From Stentor coeruleus (taxonomy: Eukaryota > Ciliophora > Heterotrichea > Heterotrichida > Stentoridae): a DNA stretch of 33,016 bases. The translations under genes and the position numbers were made by a program. Positions within the stretch are counted from its first letter, which is position 1; each line of letters starts with the position of its first letter. The notes below the pieces were generated by a model. It made no database searches. It saw only the letters and a list, made by a program, of their open reading frames with translations, and had not been told where the DNA came from. Shown piece by piece: positions 1 through 10,687 of the stretch. The stretch is taken from assembly GCA_001970955.1 (NCBI GenBank), contig MPUH01000823.1:1-33016 (forward strand). Direction: 5' to 3'.

Positions 1-78
1 ATCCCCAAAACGGGTATAGAAATATTAATTGATAAGAAATTAAATATCATTTTTTCATAGATAAGATGTATACAAAGT

Positions 79-1512
79 ATGTTTAAAACTGAAGTTGATA
101 TACCAGTCTTATCTACTAATGCTACTATTAGATGGAAAAAAGATAAGCTTCAAGAAACTGATCGATATTTCGCGAAAGCTGATCATAGAAGAGTTCATTC
201 ATTAATTTCAACAAATAATCCTTTGAATTTTCTTAATGTTTCGTTAAACCCTTCAGATGGTTATGCTAAAGTTTCTAAACAGGAAGATATTAGAGAAGTG
301 TCTATGCAGCTTGGATTTTTAAGAAAAAAACATGATTTGAATTGTGATTCGAGTCTTAGACATGGCACAGATATTGTTAGGCTTAAAAGAATTATTAATA
401 ACTTCAATCAGGAGGAAGAAAAAACTATTTTAAAGTTGGATGGTTTGAGAGGAAGGGTTAAGGAGTTAGAAGAGTCTACAGAGGAGATTAAAAAGAAACA
501 AGAAGAAGCATTGGGTGCTGCTAATGTATATAAGCACATACTTGAAAGGATGAAAAAAAGCCGTATGCAACTTGACATCCTAAATGAAGAGTTCATCAAT
601 AGCATCAAAGCAAATACAAAAACCCTTAACGAAGAGTTCGAAATCGCTCGTCGTATTAAAGAATCAAAAATTAAAACAAAAAAAGCTTTTCAACTTCTTG
701 GGACCTACAAAGAAAAAGCAACCAAAGAAAAACAAGAACGTTTAGATTCTATGAAAAAAGATGTACTTCAACGTCAAGAAAACAACCAAAAACGTGAAGA
801 AAGATATAAACGACAACTAGAAATAGCTGAAGCTGCAGCAAATGAAGATCGAGATATGCGAGCAACTCAAATTCGCGAATCTTTAATGACCCATCGTTTT
901 TGGTATCTTTACTTAGAAAAACGTCTAAGTAAAGATATGGAAAAATTCAGTCCTACAGAAGAAGCATTTAAAAAAGTGCGAAAAATTGCTGGTGTAAGCG
1001 ATGCATTTGAAATGGTAACGAAATTTCTAACATCTGAACTAGCTTATAATGATTTAAAAAGAACAGTTGATGATTCGACTAATAGGATTGAGGAAACTCA
1101 AGAAAAAATTATTGAAGTCGAGTTGAAAATACAGAATATGGAAAAATATAAAATACAAACTGGGACAATTGAAAGTTTACATAAAGATGTGATTAATAAA
1201 TTGAAGATTATTTCTAAAGATAAAGAAAAGCTTATGAAACTTAAAGGGATTCATGATAAAATTTATTCATGGGCAAAGAAAAATTTGAATAGGTTTTCTG
1301 ATACTACGAGTTTTCAAAGCATGGTTGACCATTTGACAAAAATCAAAATACATGCTAAAGGGTCGCTTGCTAAGATTAAAAGTATGGTAAGGGATATATA
1401 GAATCATAATGGTAAAATAGACTTTTTCCTTAAAGGGAGAATTGATCAGATAATTAATGATATTGGACCGGAGAATTATAAGAAGATAGAGGATTGTGAG
1501 GTGGGTGATTAA
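79..1512 (+). CDS. Coiled-coil axonemal protein, outer-dynein-arm docking-complex-like
   Basis: A 472-aa protein in two exons (79-1386 and 1402-1512) separated by a 15-nt phase-0 intron. Without splicing the frame stops at the TAG that ends the intron; splicing adds 36 residues and ends at TAA. Nearly the whole protein is charged coiled coil. Residues about 290-321 carry a segment with GVSDAFEMVTKFLTSE, which resembles the conserved ATGVSD...V.KFL stretch of the CCDC63/CCDC114/CCDC151 (ODAD1/ODAD3) family. Those proteins anchor outer dynein arms on axonemal doublets. The coding call is firm; the family call rests on this segment and the coiled-coil layout, so another ciliary coiled-coil protein is possible. 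An out-of-frame ATG at 66 would start only a tiny uORF overlapping this start. Confidence 0.75.
1387..1401 (+). other. 15-nt intron
   Basis: GTAAGGGATATATAG, phase 0. Its last three bases are the apparent stop of the docking-complex-like gene; removing it opens 36 further codons. Confidence 0.85.
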
Positions 1513-1631
1513 AATAGTTGTGATTGATAGAAATTATAATGATAATTGATGTTGTTTTTTAGTATATTTATAGGATTCTGTGATGATTTGATGATAATGA
1601 TATGATAGAGAAAATAGGATAATATATAAAA

Positions 1632-3041
1632 CTAAGTTAATAATTTTTTTTTATGAAGACCAACAATAGCTTGAAGATATTTTTCAAGGTCATTTTGCTG
1701 TTTCTGAAGTTTTTGCCTTTCATTAAGAATCTTTTTCCGGTGTTCTTGAAGTTTGCAATTACCCTTCTTAATAGTTTCCTTTAATTTTGTCAGTCGAAGA
1801 AACTTTTCTTCAATAATCTCTCTTTCTCTCTTCATCTCCTGTTTCTTATAAAAATAATTTGCTGAAGCTTTCTTAGCCGCATCAATCGCATTAACTTGCC
1901 CATCAGGTCCAACCCACGTTTCTTGCAAAGTTATCTCATACTTCCTCAACTCCTCATATTTCTCATTAAGAAACTCCTGTTGTTCTTTCAAATACTCCAA
2001 AATAAACTTTTCTTTCCTCGGAAAGCTCTGATATTTTTTCAATTTCTCCGCAAACTTCTGTTCTTTGAATTTAAATTCCCCGAAATTCCCTGACCCCTGT
2101 TTTATATTAGGTAGTTGTTTTTTATTACCTTTTTTCTTATATTTTGATTTTACGAGCTTTTCTATCAAAGCTAGTTTTGATTCAATTTCTTGTCTGGTAT
2201 TTAATAATCCATTCATAAAAGATGCGGAGTTTGTGTTTAACATAGATATTGGGGTTCTTGTTCTAGTAAAATCTTGACTAGGGTTTTTACGTCTAATATG
2301 ATCATGACGATTTGAGTTTTTTATCTTAGCTTCTTCAAGTTTGTTACTATATTCATGTATTAGCATTTCAACTTGAGTATTTTTATAAATCGCTTCTTCT
2401 TGAAGTTTTTGTAGTTCCTGTTCTTTACGGGCAATTTCTAAGGATTTAGTGTCGATTTCTAACTGTTGGGAAATGAGTTTTTCGCAATCTGGGGCTTCTG
2501 ATATGGATGATTTATTCCGTTTTACTGAGTTGCTAAGAATTTGTGATCGAAGATTTATGTTTTCTACTTCTAGCTGGCATATTCTTTCAACACTATCATC
2601 GCATTCAATCTTAATAGCTCCAACAGAAATCGAATTCCTACTAAGCTTAAAAATAGAATTTTGCTTATCTTCAGATAAAAACTCCCCAAGTGAGTTATAC
2701 AATTTCTTAATCTGCTCTTGGTTTAAACATATATCAATATTATTTTCCGCTCTATTGTTTTTTTCAGCCCAGAAATCTTCAACTTGCATACTTAATCGAT
2801 CAATTTCAGTCAAACTTTCTTGAAATTTATCTAGAAAATATTCTGGTACTTCTTCAGCATAAACATCCTCATCATCACCTGCCAGATCCTCATATGTTTC
2901 ACAAAATGATTGGTGAATTGATGAAATCATAGAAATTCTTGATGTGTGAAGTCTTGTATCTCCAAGGTCTACCATAAGTTGATTTATTGCAAAATTAAGC
3001 CGGTCTAATTTATCCCCAACTTCTTCCCCATCTTGCGACAT
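1632..3041 (-). CDS. Coiled-coil protein of unknown function
   Basis: A 469-aa uninterrupted frame starting at the ATG at 3041 and ending in TAG. I do not recognise the family. The N-terminal 110 residues are acidic with scattered helices. A Gln/Glu/Lys-rich coiled coil lies at about 150-245. A basic, Ser/Asn-rich linker follows (about 245-325), then a second long coiled coil to the end that finishes in Lys/Gln-rich sequence. A short non-coiled insert with the motif TWVGPDGQVNAIDAAKKAS sits near residue 375 and would be the best handle for a homology search. It converges with the docking-complex-like gene, with stop codons 119 bp apart. The composition suits a cytoskeletal or ciliary protein, which is inference. 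Confidence 0.75.
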   Translation of the reverse strand: MSQDGEEVGDKLDRLNFAINQLMVDLGDTRLHTSRISMISSIHQSFCETYEDLAGDDEDVYAEEVPEYFLDKFQESLTEIDRLSMQVEDFWAEKNNRAENNIDICLNQEQIKKLYNSLGEFLSEDKQNSIFKLSRNSISVGAIKIECDDSVERICQLEVENINLRSQILSNSVKRNKSSISEAPDCEKLISQQLEIDTKSLEIARKEQELQKLQEEAIYKNTQVEMLIHEYSNKLEEAKIKNSNRHDHIRRKNPSQDFTRTRTPISMLNTNSASFMNGLLNTRQEIESKLALIEKLVKSKYKKKGNKKQLPNIKQGSGNFGEFKFKEQKFAEKLKKYQSFPRKEKFILEYLKEQQEFLNEKYEELRKYEITLQETWVGPDGQVNAIDAAKKASANYFYKKQEMKREREIIEEKFLRLTKLKETIKKGNCKLQEHRKKILNERQKLQKQQNDLEKYLQAIVGLHKKKLLT

Positions 3042-3687
3042 TTTATAAGAAATGTATTCAAAATTGTTTACTTATCTATTGAAAAGTAAAGGTGAATTTT
3101 TTAAATGGTGAGATTTGAGTTTTATAGTTTAGGAATATAAAATTGGCCTTTGAGAATAGGATTTGAGAGAAATTTATATTAGGTTTTAATGTATAGATAG
3201 ATTTATTATGATTATAATTGTTATTAGGTTTTAAAAGTTATTTTATATAATTTAAGTAAATAATTGGAATATGAGGGAAAATTTATAGTTTATCGATAGT
3301 TTATGTTATAATTACATCAATAAAGCTATATATCAGTGATGATAATCATTGTCACTAATAATTATTTCTAATAAAAAGTTTGTTTTATAATAATCTCTCA
3401 TAACCAAATTTCCTATATATATAAAATTTCCTATAAAATATTAATCTCTAATAAATATATATCATATATTTCTCATAATTACTAAATCACACTATTTATT
3501 TCTTATAATATTACTACTTCTACTAATATTAACCCCTAACATTAAAAAATAACTTATCTAATTCCCCACTCATCTCTCAATTCCTATTTTTCATACTTTA
3601 TATCAGTTATTTTCCACAATTTTTCTTGTCATTATACTCTTTTAATACTCCTAACACCTTATGACGTCTATTTATATAAGGCTAATA
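3042..3687. other. AT-rich spacer between divergent genes
   Basis: About 0.65 kb of very AT-rich sequence between the start of the coiled-coil gene (minus) and the oxidoreductase gene (plus). I see no open frame of note, RNA gene or long repeat. The half next to the oxidoreductase is C/T-rich on the plus strand and the other half G/T-rich. It presumably holds both promoters. Confidence 0.6.
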
Positions 3688-4731
3688 ATGAACAAAAAAG
3701 TCATCTTAGTAAATAGGCCTAGAGGGCCAATCAAAGACACTGATTTCAAAGTTGTTTCAGAACTTCTTAATACTGTTTTAAAACAAGGAGAAGTTCTTGT
3801 AAGAGTTGAATGGCTTTCTATAGATCCTGCACAACGAGGTATATGATAAGTAGTTTGGATATCAGGGAAAATCTCATATATTCCTCCAGTTGCTATAGGA
3901 AAAGTTGTTAATGGTTTTGGAGTGGGATATGTTATTATCTCTAAATCACCAGCTTTCAAAAAAGGGAACTTCGTTTTCGGCTTGTTAGGCTGGCAGGAAT
4001 TCGCAACAGTGCATGCTTCGGGATTGAATAAACTCCCTTCATATGAAAACCCTCAAAGATATCTTGGAGTCTTAGGTATTACTGGACTTACTGCTTACTT
4101 TGGAGTAACTGAAATAGCTCGTCCTCAGAAAAAAGAAGTCATGATTGTATCAAGTGCTGCAGGAGCTGTTGGGTCTATAGCTTGCCAAATCGGTAAAATG
4201 AAAGGGTGTAAAGTTATAGGAATATGTGGATCTAATCAAAAAGTTGACTGGTTAATGAATGTAGTAAAAATCGATGGCTGTATAAATTACAAGACTGAAA
4301 AAAATCTTTCTCATACTATAAGAAAATTATGCCCAGATGGTGTTGATATTTATATAGACAATGTTGGTGGTAAAATACTTGATGCAGTTTTAGCTAATAT
4401 AAGAAAAAATGCTCGAATTGTTTTTTGTGGGGCAATTTCATCATATGATAATGATAAAGCTCCACCAATACATAATTATCCGTAAGAATTACATAGTGTA
4501 GCTATTGCTATGTCAGCAACTTTAGAAGGTTTTATTGTATGGGATGATTATCAGAATCGTTTTGAACTTGCTGTAAGACAACTTAGTAGATGGGTGCAAG
4601 AAAAAAAAATAATCCATCGTGAACATGTATTAGAAGGACTTGAAAATGCCCCAAAAGCTCTTGCAATGGTTATGGCTGGAGAGAATTTCGGTAAAATGAT
4701 TGTTAGAGTTGTTGAAAAGGTAAGATTATAA
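3688..4731 (+). CDS. NADP-dependent alkenal/one oxidoreductase, prostaglandin-reductase-like (MDR superfamily)
   Basis: Three exons (3688-3838, 3854-4481, 4497-4731) split by two 15-nt introns give 337 aa, the usual size of the leukotriene-B4 dehydrogenase / prostaglandin reductase / 2-alkenal reductase branch of the medium-chain dehydrogenases. These NADPH enzymes reduce the C=C bond of alpha,beta-unsaturated aldehydes and ketones. Visible marks are the N-terminal DPAQR, then SYIPP-AIG-VV-G-GVG, a GITGLTAYFGV helix, and the nucleotide-binding stretch SSAAGAVGSIACQIGKMKG followed by VDIYIDNVGG. No zinc-ligand pattern is seen, as expected for this branch. Splicing joins DPAQR to VWISGKISY exactly as family members read. 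An in-frame ATG at 3661 would add nine residues; I chose 3688 because homologues begin near MxKxVIL. Confidence 0.88.
3839..3853 (+). other. 15-nt intron
   Basis: GTATATGATAAGTAG, phase 1, first intron of the oxidoreductase gene; it contains in-frame stops if retained. Confidence 0.9.
4482..4496 (+). other. 15-nt intron
   Basis: GTAAGAATTACATAG, phase 2, second intron of the oxidoreductase gene; retention would stop translation at once. Confidence 0.9.
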
Positions 4732-4822
4732 ATGAGATAACTAAATTATGAGTATAAACTATAATCATATCATAAGTTTTTTAATAGTTTATATATGAAA
4801 TCATATTGAAATTTAAATACTT

Positions 4823-6481
4823 ATGGAAGAAGATACAAAAAATTTACACCCAGTTGAAGTTCTTATCGAAGAGCTTAAATCTGAAGAAGTCAATAGAAGG
4901 GTTATTTCTGTTAAGACCTTAAACACAATTGCTATTGCTTTAGGGCCGAAATTGACAAGAGAAGAACTTTTACCTTATTTACTTGAACTTTTAGATGATG
5001 AAAATGAAGTTTTGCTAGCTTTAGCTGAGTCTTTAAGATATTTAATACAATCTATAGGAGGGAGGAAATATGCTTATGTTCTTTTTGATTTGATTGAGCA
5101 GCTTTTACAAATTGATGAGTCTAATATAAGAACAACAACTTTAGAGAGTTTTAAACAAATACTCAAACAGGCAAGGTCTCCGTATTTAGCAAAAGCTGTT
5201 TTAGATTTGATAAAAAGATTATGTACTTCAGATAAAGTCCCAGCAAAAATTGCAGCTGCTTTTTTAATCCCAAACTCATTAGAAAATGTTAAAGATATCA
5301 AACCTTATATAGACCAATTCAAGTCGTTAATGCTATGCAATCATCCTCAAGTTAGAAATGCTGCTGGGGAGAATCTAAAAGCTTTAGTAAAATATGAAGA
5401 ATTCGCAGCTGAACTTTTAAATATCGCAACGGTAGACCAAGAAGATTCAGTTCGTCTCTTAGCACTTGAAGCTTTATTAATCTGCAACAATGTTAAAGGG
5501 TTAATTACAAGTGTGACAGCTCTTTTCGAAGACGACTATTGGAAAGTTAAGCAAAAAATCGCTGAAAATCTAGCGAGTATCAGTAGGTTCCTTTGTGGAA
5601 AATATGATCTTATGCTAGATTATTTTAAAAGAATAGTCGATGATAAAGAAATTGATGTCCGAACCGCTTTATGCAATAATATCAGTGAAGTTTTTAAAGT
5701 CGTTCCAAACAATATGGTAGAAAAATTCCTTATAGTCCTTCCTGTTCTTGGCAATGATACATTACAAATCCGTATAGCTTTAGCTCAACAAATCAATAAA
5801 ATATGGCCTGTAACAGGTAAAAACCAAGTTCTTAGTATGCTTATAAAAGATTTAACATCAACATATTCCTCACAGATATCTTTAAATCTAATCGAAGATA
5901 TACACAATATGCGTGATTTATATGAAGATTTTGAAAATACAATGAAAAGTCAGTTTGAACTTTTATCAAAAGACAAATCTTGGCGTGTAAGGCAGAATTT
6001 TTTAAACCATTTTCCTTATTTAGTTGAAAAACTTGGTAGTGGTTTTTTCCTTGCAAATTTAAAAGATATTTTTATTGACTTAACTGTTGATCCAGCTTTT
6101 ACTGTTAGAGAAACATCATCTATTGTTATAATAGAGATTATAAAAAATTTGGGAAAAGATTGGTTTGAAAAAGAAATTGTTAATGAACTTTTTAATCTCC
6201 AGCATTCTAAAAATTATATATGTAGGATGAGTTATTTGAATCTTGCTAAGGAGATTTTTAAAGAGTTTATTGGTAGTAAGACTGAAGAAAGGTTTGAGAA
6301 AAGTATTTTTTTCCTTTTGGGAGATGTTGTGGCTAATGTTAGGGCTTATGCACTTAAAGCTCTTCATGTTGTTTATCAGTGTGGAAGTTTGGATAAACAA
6401 CAGATGATAAAAAACTCTTTGTCGATATTACAACAAGATGAGGATTCGGAGGTGAGGAATTTGGCTTTAGAAATGTTTTAA
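4823..6481 (+). CDS. PPP2R1: PP2A scaffold subunit A (PR65), HEAT-repeat protein
   Basis: A 552-aa single-exon protein made of tandem HEAT repeats throughout. The first repeats match the PR65 pattern closely: PVEVLIEELKSEEVNRR, then KTLNTIAIALGP, LLPYLLELLDDENEVLLALAE and GGRKYAYVLFDLIEQL. PR65 is the curved scaffold that holds the PP2A catalytic C subunit and a regulatory B subunit; the holoenzyme is the main Ser/Thr phosphatase of the cytosol and nucleus. At 552 aa it is a little shorter than the animal protein (about 589). It ends in the final helix (EVRNLALEMF), so I consider it complete. I see no intron and no break. Confidence 0.9.
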   Translation: MEEDTKNLHPVEVLIEELKSEEVNRRVISVKTLNTIAIALGPKLTREELLPYLLELLDDENEVLLALAESLRYLIQSIGGRKYAYVLFDLIEQLLQIDESNIRTTTLESFKQILKQARSPYLAKAVLDLIKRLCTSDKVPAKIAAAFLIPNSLENVKDIKPYIDQFKSLMLCNHPQVRNAAGENLKALVKYEEFAAELLNIATVDQEDSVRLLALEALLICNNVKGLITSVTALFEDDYWKVKQKIAENLASISRFLCGKYDLMLDYFKRIVDDKEIDVRTALCNNISEVFKVVPNNMVEKFLIVLPVLGNDTLQIRIALAQQINKIWPVTGKNQVLSMLIKDLTSTYSSQISLNLIEDIHNMRDLYEDFENTMKSQFELLSKDKSWRVRQNFLNHFPYLVEKLGSGFFLANLKDIFIDLTVDPAFTVRETSSIVIIEIIKNLGKDWFEKEIVNELFNLQHSKNYICRMSYLNLAKEIFKEFIGSKTEERFEKSIFFLLGDVVANVRAYALKALHVVYQCGSLDKQQMIKNSLSILQQDEDSEVRNLALEMF

Positions 6482-6538
6482 CTTATGTTTATTATCAGCC
6501 AGTGTTGATTATTTTTTTAATAACAAACCTTAAATATT

Positions 6539-6919
6539 TTAAAACCTTAGCTTCCTAGAAGTTTTAGGCTCACCAACAACTTTTCTTTTTTCAAAAATGA
6601 TCTCATCATTTTCGTCAACATTTTGGGATGGCCTAAATGCTGAGTAATCGATCTTTGGAGGTTTATAATCAGTTTTTGTTAGTCTCATAATCCTATCTTC
6701 AATAGACGTTGGCATTCTAACAACTTTCCCATTAGGTAAAACCTTCACCCTCCTAGCAGATTTGGCAATAGCTTCTTCAATATTAACAGGGGCAAAACCG
6801 TATCCGCCACCTTCAATCTTAACAATCTTGACAAGTTTTATAGGCGTGTTAATTTTCTCATTCTCTATAACTTCAATCTTTTCACCCATAGTTTGATTTT
6901 TCTTATACTGTTCTGACAT
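6539..6919 (-). CDS. Small basic protein of unknown function
   Basis: A 126-aa frame that I do not recognise. It starts at the ATG at 6919 and ends at TAA. It has a Lys/Glu-rich N-terminus, a central segment with EGGGYGFAPVNIEEAIAKS and then VLPNGKVVRMPTSIEDRIM. The tail is basic (KPKTSRKLRF-like) with little predicted order. There is no signal peptide, membrane segment or obvious fold. It converges on the PP2A scaffold gene (57 bp between stops) and diverges from Vps34 (109 bp between starts). The clean frame and ordered codon use support a real gene. Confidence 0.65.
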   Translation of the reverse strand: MSEQYKKNQTMGEKIEVIENEKINTPIKLVKIVKIEGGGYGFAPVNIEEAIAKSARRVKVLPNGKVVRMPTSIEDRIMRLTKTDYKPPKIDYSAFRPSQNVDENDEIIFEKRKVVGEPKTSRKLRF

Positions 6920-7028
6920 TTTAAAAATTTGAATATTATGGGGGTTAAGAATAAAAATAATACTTTTTATAAGGTATATTTATATAAAATATCATTCAAA
7001 CATCTTTTAGATTTTTTTGACATTATAA
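6920..7028. promoter_or_regulatory. Short divergent intergenic region
   Basis: 109 bp of AT-rich sequence separate the start codons of the small basic protein (minus) and Vps34 (plus), so both promoters and 5' leaders must fit here. No specific motif is claimed. Confidence 0.45.
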
Positions 7029-9464
7029 ATGTCATTTAAGTATTATCGTCATGAAGACATAACGCAGCAGCTATATATCAAACTGACAAAGTTTACTGAC
7101 CCAAAAATGCTCATTGATATCTATGATGATAAAACTTCCCCAATTGCAACTTTTGTCGCAGTAGTTTCTCTTGAATCTGAGAACAGGAGTATATACAAAT
7201 CTTCACAAGTTTTAGTTTCAATACCTAATGATTCTGTATTAGGGTGCTTCACAACACCTTTATGCATAAATGATTTAGACAAAGATATTACAATAAAAAT
7301 CGAAATCTTCAGCACAACATCATCACCAAATATACCAGTGAGTACTACTAGGCTTAGTTTGTTTGGAGAGTATGCTTCGAAATATAATAAAACAACTACA
7401 CCTGTTCCTGGACATATGTTGCGTCAAGGTCGATACAAATTAGTACTTGATAGTGAGACTGGGGTTCAAGACGCAGCATATTATGATGAAATTTTTAATC
7501 TCACAACAAATCTTGAAAAATTCGACAACAAAGAATATGAGAGAATAGACTGGATTGATGATAAAAGTGTAGCAATGGTCCACAAAAGGATCGTAGAAAT
7601 ATGTACAGAATGCAATTTAGCCCTAATAGAAGTTGAACTGCCAAAATTTTCTCTTCCAGTGAAATACGAAGAAATCCCATATAGCGATGAGCCAAGAGAA
7701 ATGGCCAATCTAGGTTATAAGCTCTGGATTGTCCCAGACTTTGAACTTATAAACCAACGTTCAAATCCAATGGCTGAACAGTTTTCAAGACTTGATCGTG
7801 TTGAAGCTATTGACAGTAAAGATTTACGACCAGATGAAGAAACTAAAGATTTATTAAGCAAAATCATATGTTTACCAGACCATAATCCATTAGAAGAAGA
7901 ACAAATGGCTTTGATATGGAAATATAGATATTCTCTTGTACAAGATAAGTATGCTTTAACGAAATTCTTACATGCTGTTCATTGGGAAAATCATGAAGAA
8001 GAAAAAACAGCAATTGAACTTATGCATATATGGGAAAAAATTGATAAAGAAGATGCTTTGCATTTGCTTAGTTATAAATTTGCAGCGAATAATCATTATT
8101 CAAATAATGTTAGCAAAGGAATTAGTGAGGTTAGGAAATATGCGGTAAATATATTGAAGAAATGTACGCCTAATGAGGTATCGAGTATTTTATTACAGTT
8201 AGTACAAGCGTTAAGATATGAGGATTATAAGGATTCGCCATTGAGAACACTGTTATTACAAAATGCTATTGAGAATAGAGATATCGCAATATCTTTGTAT
8301 TGGTATTTACAAGTTGAAAGCCAAGGACCTGCTGGTATTGTTACCGACCAATACGTTTCCTTTTTCGAAGAACTAAAACGTGCTCTAAAAGAAAAATCCA
8401 ATGAAACAATGAATATAATCAACACCCAAGTCGACCTTAAACAACGTCTTCTCGAAATTTCAGCCCAAATAAAAAAAAGCAAACGAGACACTTCCAACAT
8501 TGAAAAGAAAAAACAAAAGCTCAGAACCCTTTTAGATCAATATGGTCTCCGTTCTTTCTCAGAAAAAGTGCCAAGTTTTCTAGATACATATCTTATGCTT
8601 TTAGGTACAAAACCTGAACAATCAACAGTGTTTATGAGTAAACAATACCCAATAAAAATAGGTTTTCTCTTAGAAGACCAAACACAAGAATATGGCATGT
8701 TATTCAAAAATGGTGATGATCTTCGTCAAGATCAGCTTATAATCCAAATAATCAGACTTATGGATAAGCTTTTAAAAGATGTGAACTTAGACATGTGCTT
8801 AAAACCCTATAACGTCTTAGCAACAAGTATGAAAGATGGTTTTGTAGAATTCGTCCAAAACTCCAGTACAATCTATGACCGGATCCAAAAAAAACAATCA
8901 TTAGGTAACTATCTTAAAGAAAACCAAGCTAATAACCCAGACATAACTGATACATTTATTAAAAGCTGTGCAGGATATTGTGTTATTACGTACCTTCTTG
9001 GTATTGGTGATCGTCATCTTGAAAACCTTATGGTCGATAATAAAGGTCATTTATTTCATATAGATTTTGGGTTTATTTTAGGTAAAGATCCAAAACCTAA
9101 ACCTCCACCTATGAAACTTTGTAAAGAAATGGTTGAAGCTATGGGTGGGGAAAATTCTGCTGGATATAATACTTTTAAGACTAAATGTGTTGAAGTGTTT
9201 TTACAGCTTCGTAAACATTGTAAACTTATTGTGAATCTGTTTTATTTGATGATTGATTCGAATTTATCTGTATGATTTATATAGGGAATGTCAGGAAATG
9301 CTATTAAGATTATCGATAAACTTTATGATAGGTTTTATATTAACCTTAGTAGTGAAGAAGCGGAAAAATGCTTTTTGGGGCTGATTACGGAAAGTGTGAA
9401 TGCGTTGATGCCGCAGATTATGGAGAAGATACATGTGTGGGCGAATTATTGGAAGAGGATTTAA
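7029..9464 (+). CDS. PIK3C3: Class III phosphatidylinositol 3-kinase (Vps34)
   Basis: Two exons (7029-9269, 9285-9464) with a 15-nt phase-0 intron encode 806 aa. The protein makes PI3P on endosomal and autophagic membranes, normally with Vps15 and Beclin-like partners. Domains in order: an N-terminal C2 domain (about 15-150), the helical PIK domain (about 270-440) and the lipid-kinase domain (about 530-800). Diagnostic residues are GDDLRQDQ at 562, the catalytic DRHLEN loop at 661-666 and DFG at 679, followed by KDPKPKPPPMKL, typical of class III enzymes. The second exon supplies the last 59 residues, ending HVWANYWKRI, which matches the amphipathic C-terminal helix needed for membrane binding. 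It is slightly shorter than human VPS34 (about 887 aa). All key residues are present. Confidence 0.96.
9270..9284 (+). other. 15-nt intron
   Basis: GTATGATTTATATAG, phase 0; contains the TGA that would otherwise truncate Vps34 before its essential C-terminal helix. Confidence 0.93.
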
Positions 9465-9583
9465 TAAAGTTTATTAGTTTAGATATCATGGGATGATATT
9501 GATAAGGTTTGAGAGTTGTGAATGTATGAATCATTGATTTAATGCTTGCCACGGGTCAAACATGATCCAAAATTTGCATATAA

Positions 9584-10582
9584 ATGGATTCACGTGGCAA
9601 ATATTTTGACACACCAAATGGAAGGGTTACAATTTGTGGTCCTTTAGAACTCTATGAAGACCTTTCATATCGAGATTTAAAATCAGGGGTTTCTCAAGAG
9701 TACGAGTCAGGAGTTTTACTCAGTTCTTTCTCTAGGCCTTCACCAGATACAATCAGCCGGCAATTCAAAGTAAAAATAATTTAGCTGCTCAATGACTTGT
9801 TTTTTCAAGATAAATACATGAAAATAAGTACAGGGAGTACAAATGATCTCATGCCTTTTAATCGTTATATAGACATCTTAGCTTGTAAAAAATAATCAGA
9901 TGAAAGAAATGCTGTGAAATTGCCTGAGTTCATTAATGCTAGCTATATTTCAGGGGTTTTTGATCCTGAACAAAGAAGAAAATTTATTGCAACACAAGGG
10001 CCATTACCAGTAACTATCCAAGCGTTTTGGAAAATGGTTTGGGTTAATGGAGTTAGGAGCATTTTTATGTTATGTGGTATGCAGGAATGTCAAGTTGTGA
10101 GGTTTATTTAGGGCAAATGTCAGATTTATTGGCCAAATGTGAATTCTGCTGTTGTTATTGGTGATTTGAGGATAAAAAATGTGGAAGAAAATAATAGGAA
10201 TGGGTTTGTATGGAGGAAATTTGAAGTTACTTGTGCTGGGGAAGTCAGAATTGTCACTCATTATCATTATATTGCCTGGCCTGATCATGGCGTCCCTAGG
10301 GAACTTGGGACATTAGCAGGTTTTTTAAATGAATTAATCCAAGAAGAACATAAAGAAGGACCTATAATTGTCCACTGTAGTGCTGGAGTTGGGAGGACTG
10401 GGACTCTTATAGCTCTCTCTCATCTAAAGCAAACAATCGAAGCACAAAAAAACTTAAGACTCGATTTGGGAATCTCAGTATTTTCTGTAGTCCGAAGACT
10501 TAGGGAGCAAAGAAATCTCATGGTTCAAAGCAAAGAGCAATATGATTTGCTGTATAATTTTGTCAATGAGTGGCTAAGATAA
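9584..10582 (+). CDS. Classical protein tyrosine phosphatase, single catalytic domain
   Basis: Four exons (9584-9769, 9785-9884, 9900-10096, 10112-10582) with three 15-nt introns give 317 aa, almost entirely one PTP domain. All classical motifs are present. FNRYIDIL and FINASYISG form the phosphotyrosine-recognition region, and KCQIYWP is created by splicing exon 3 to exon 4. The WPD loop is WPDHGVP (general acid D219). The P-loop is HCSAGVGRTGT (nucleophile C250, R256). The Q-loop is QSKEQYDLLYNFV. It should therefore be an active tyrosine-specific phosphatase. There is no signal peptide, membrane helix or targeting domain, so it is probably cytosolic. It lies 105 bp upstream of an AGC kinase gene on the same strand. 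Its substrate cannot be inferred. Confidence 0.93.
9770..9784 (+). other. 15-nt intron
   Basis: GTAAAAATAATTTAG, phase 0, first intron of the tyrosine phosphatase. Confidence 0.88.
9885..9899 (+). other. 15-nt intron
   Basis: GTAAAAAATAATCAG, phase 1, second intron of the tyrosine phosphatase; the only intron here ending in CAG rather than TAG. Confidence 0.88.
10097..10111 (+). other. 15-nt intron
   Basis: GTGAGGTTTATTTAG, phase 0, third intron of the tyrosine phosphatase; splicing restores the conserved KCxxYWP motif. Confidence 0.92.
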
Positions 10583-10687
10583 TAGATATTCCTATAGGTT
10601 ATTTAAAAGGATATTATTATTTATTGAATTAACATATAAAGTAAAAATAGTACTTAATTATGGATTAAAAATATCAAAAAATAATAA

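Noticed and set aside
1501..1520. GT...AG candidate at the end of the docking-complex-like gene
   Set aside because: The possible spans are 13 or 17 nt, not 15, and no coherent exon follows.
3661..3687. Upstream ATG for the oxidoreductase
   Set aside because: In frame, but homologues begin close to the Met at 3688 and the extra residues are not family-like; kept only as an alternative.
10567..10585. 16-nt GT...AG candidate at the end of the tyrosine phosphatase
   Set aside because: The unspliced frame ends in the normal PTP terminal helix; splicing would destroy it.
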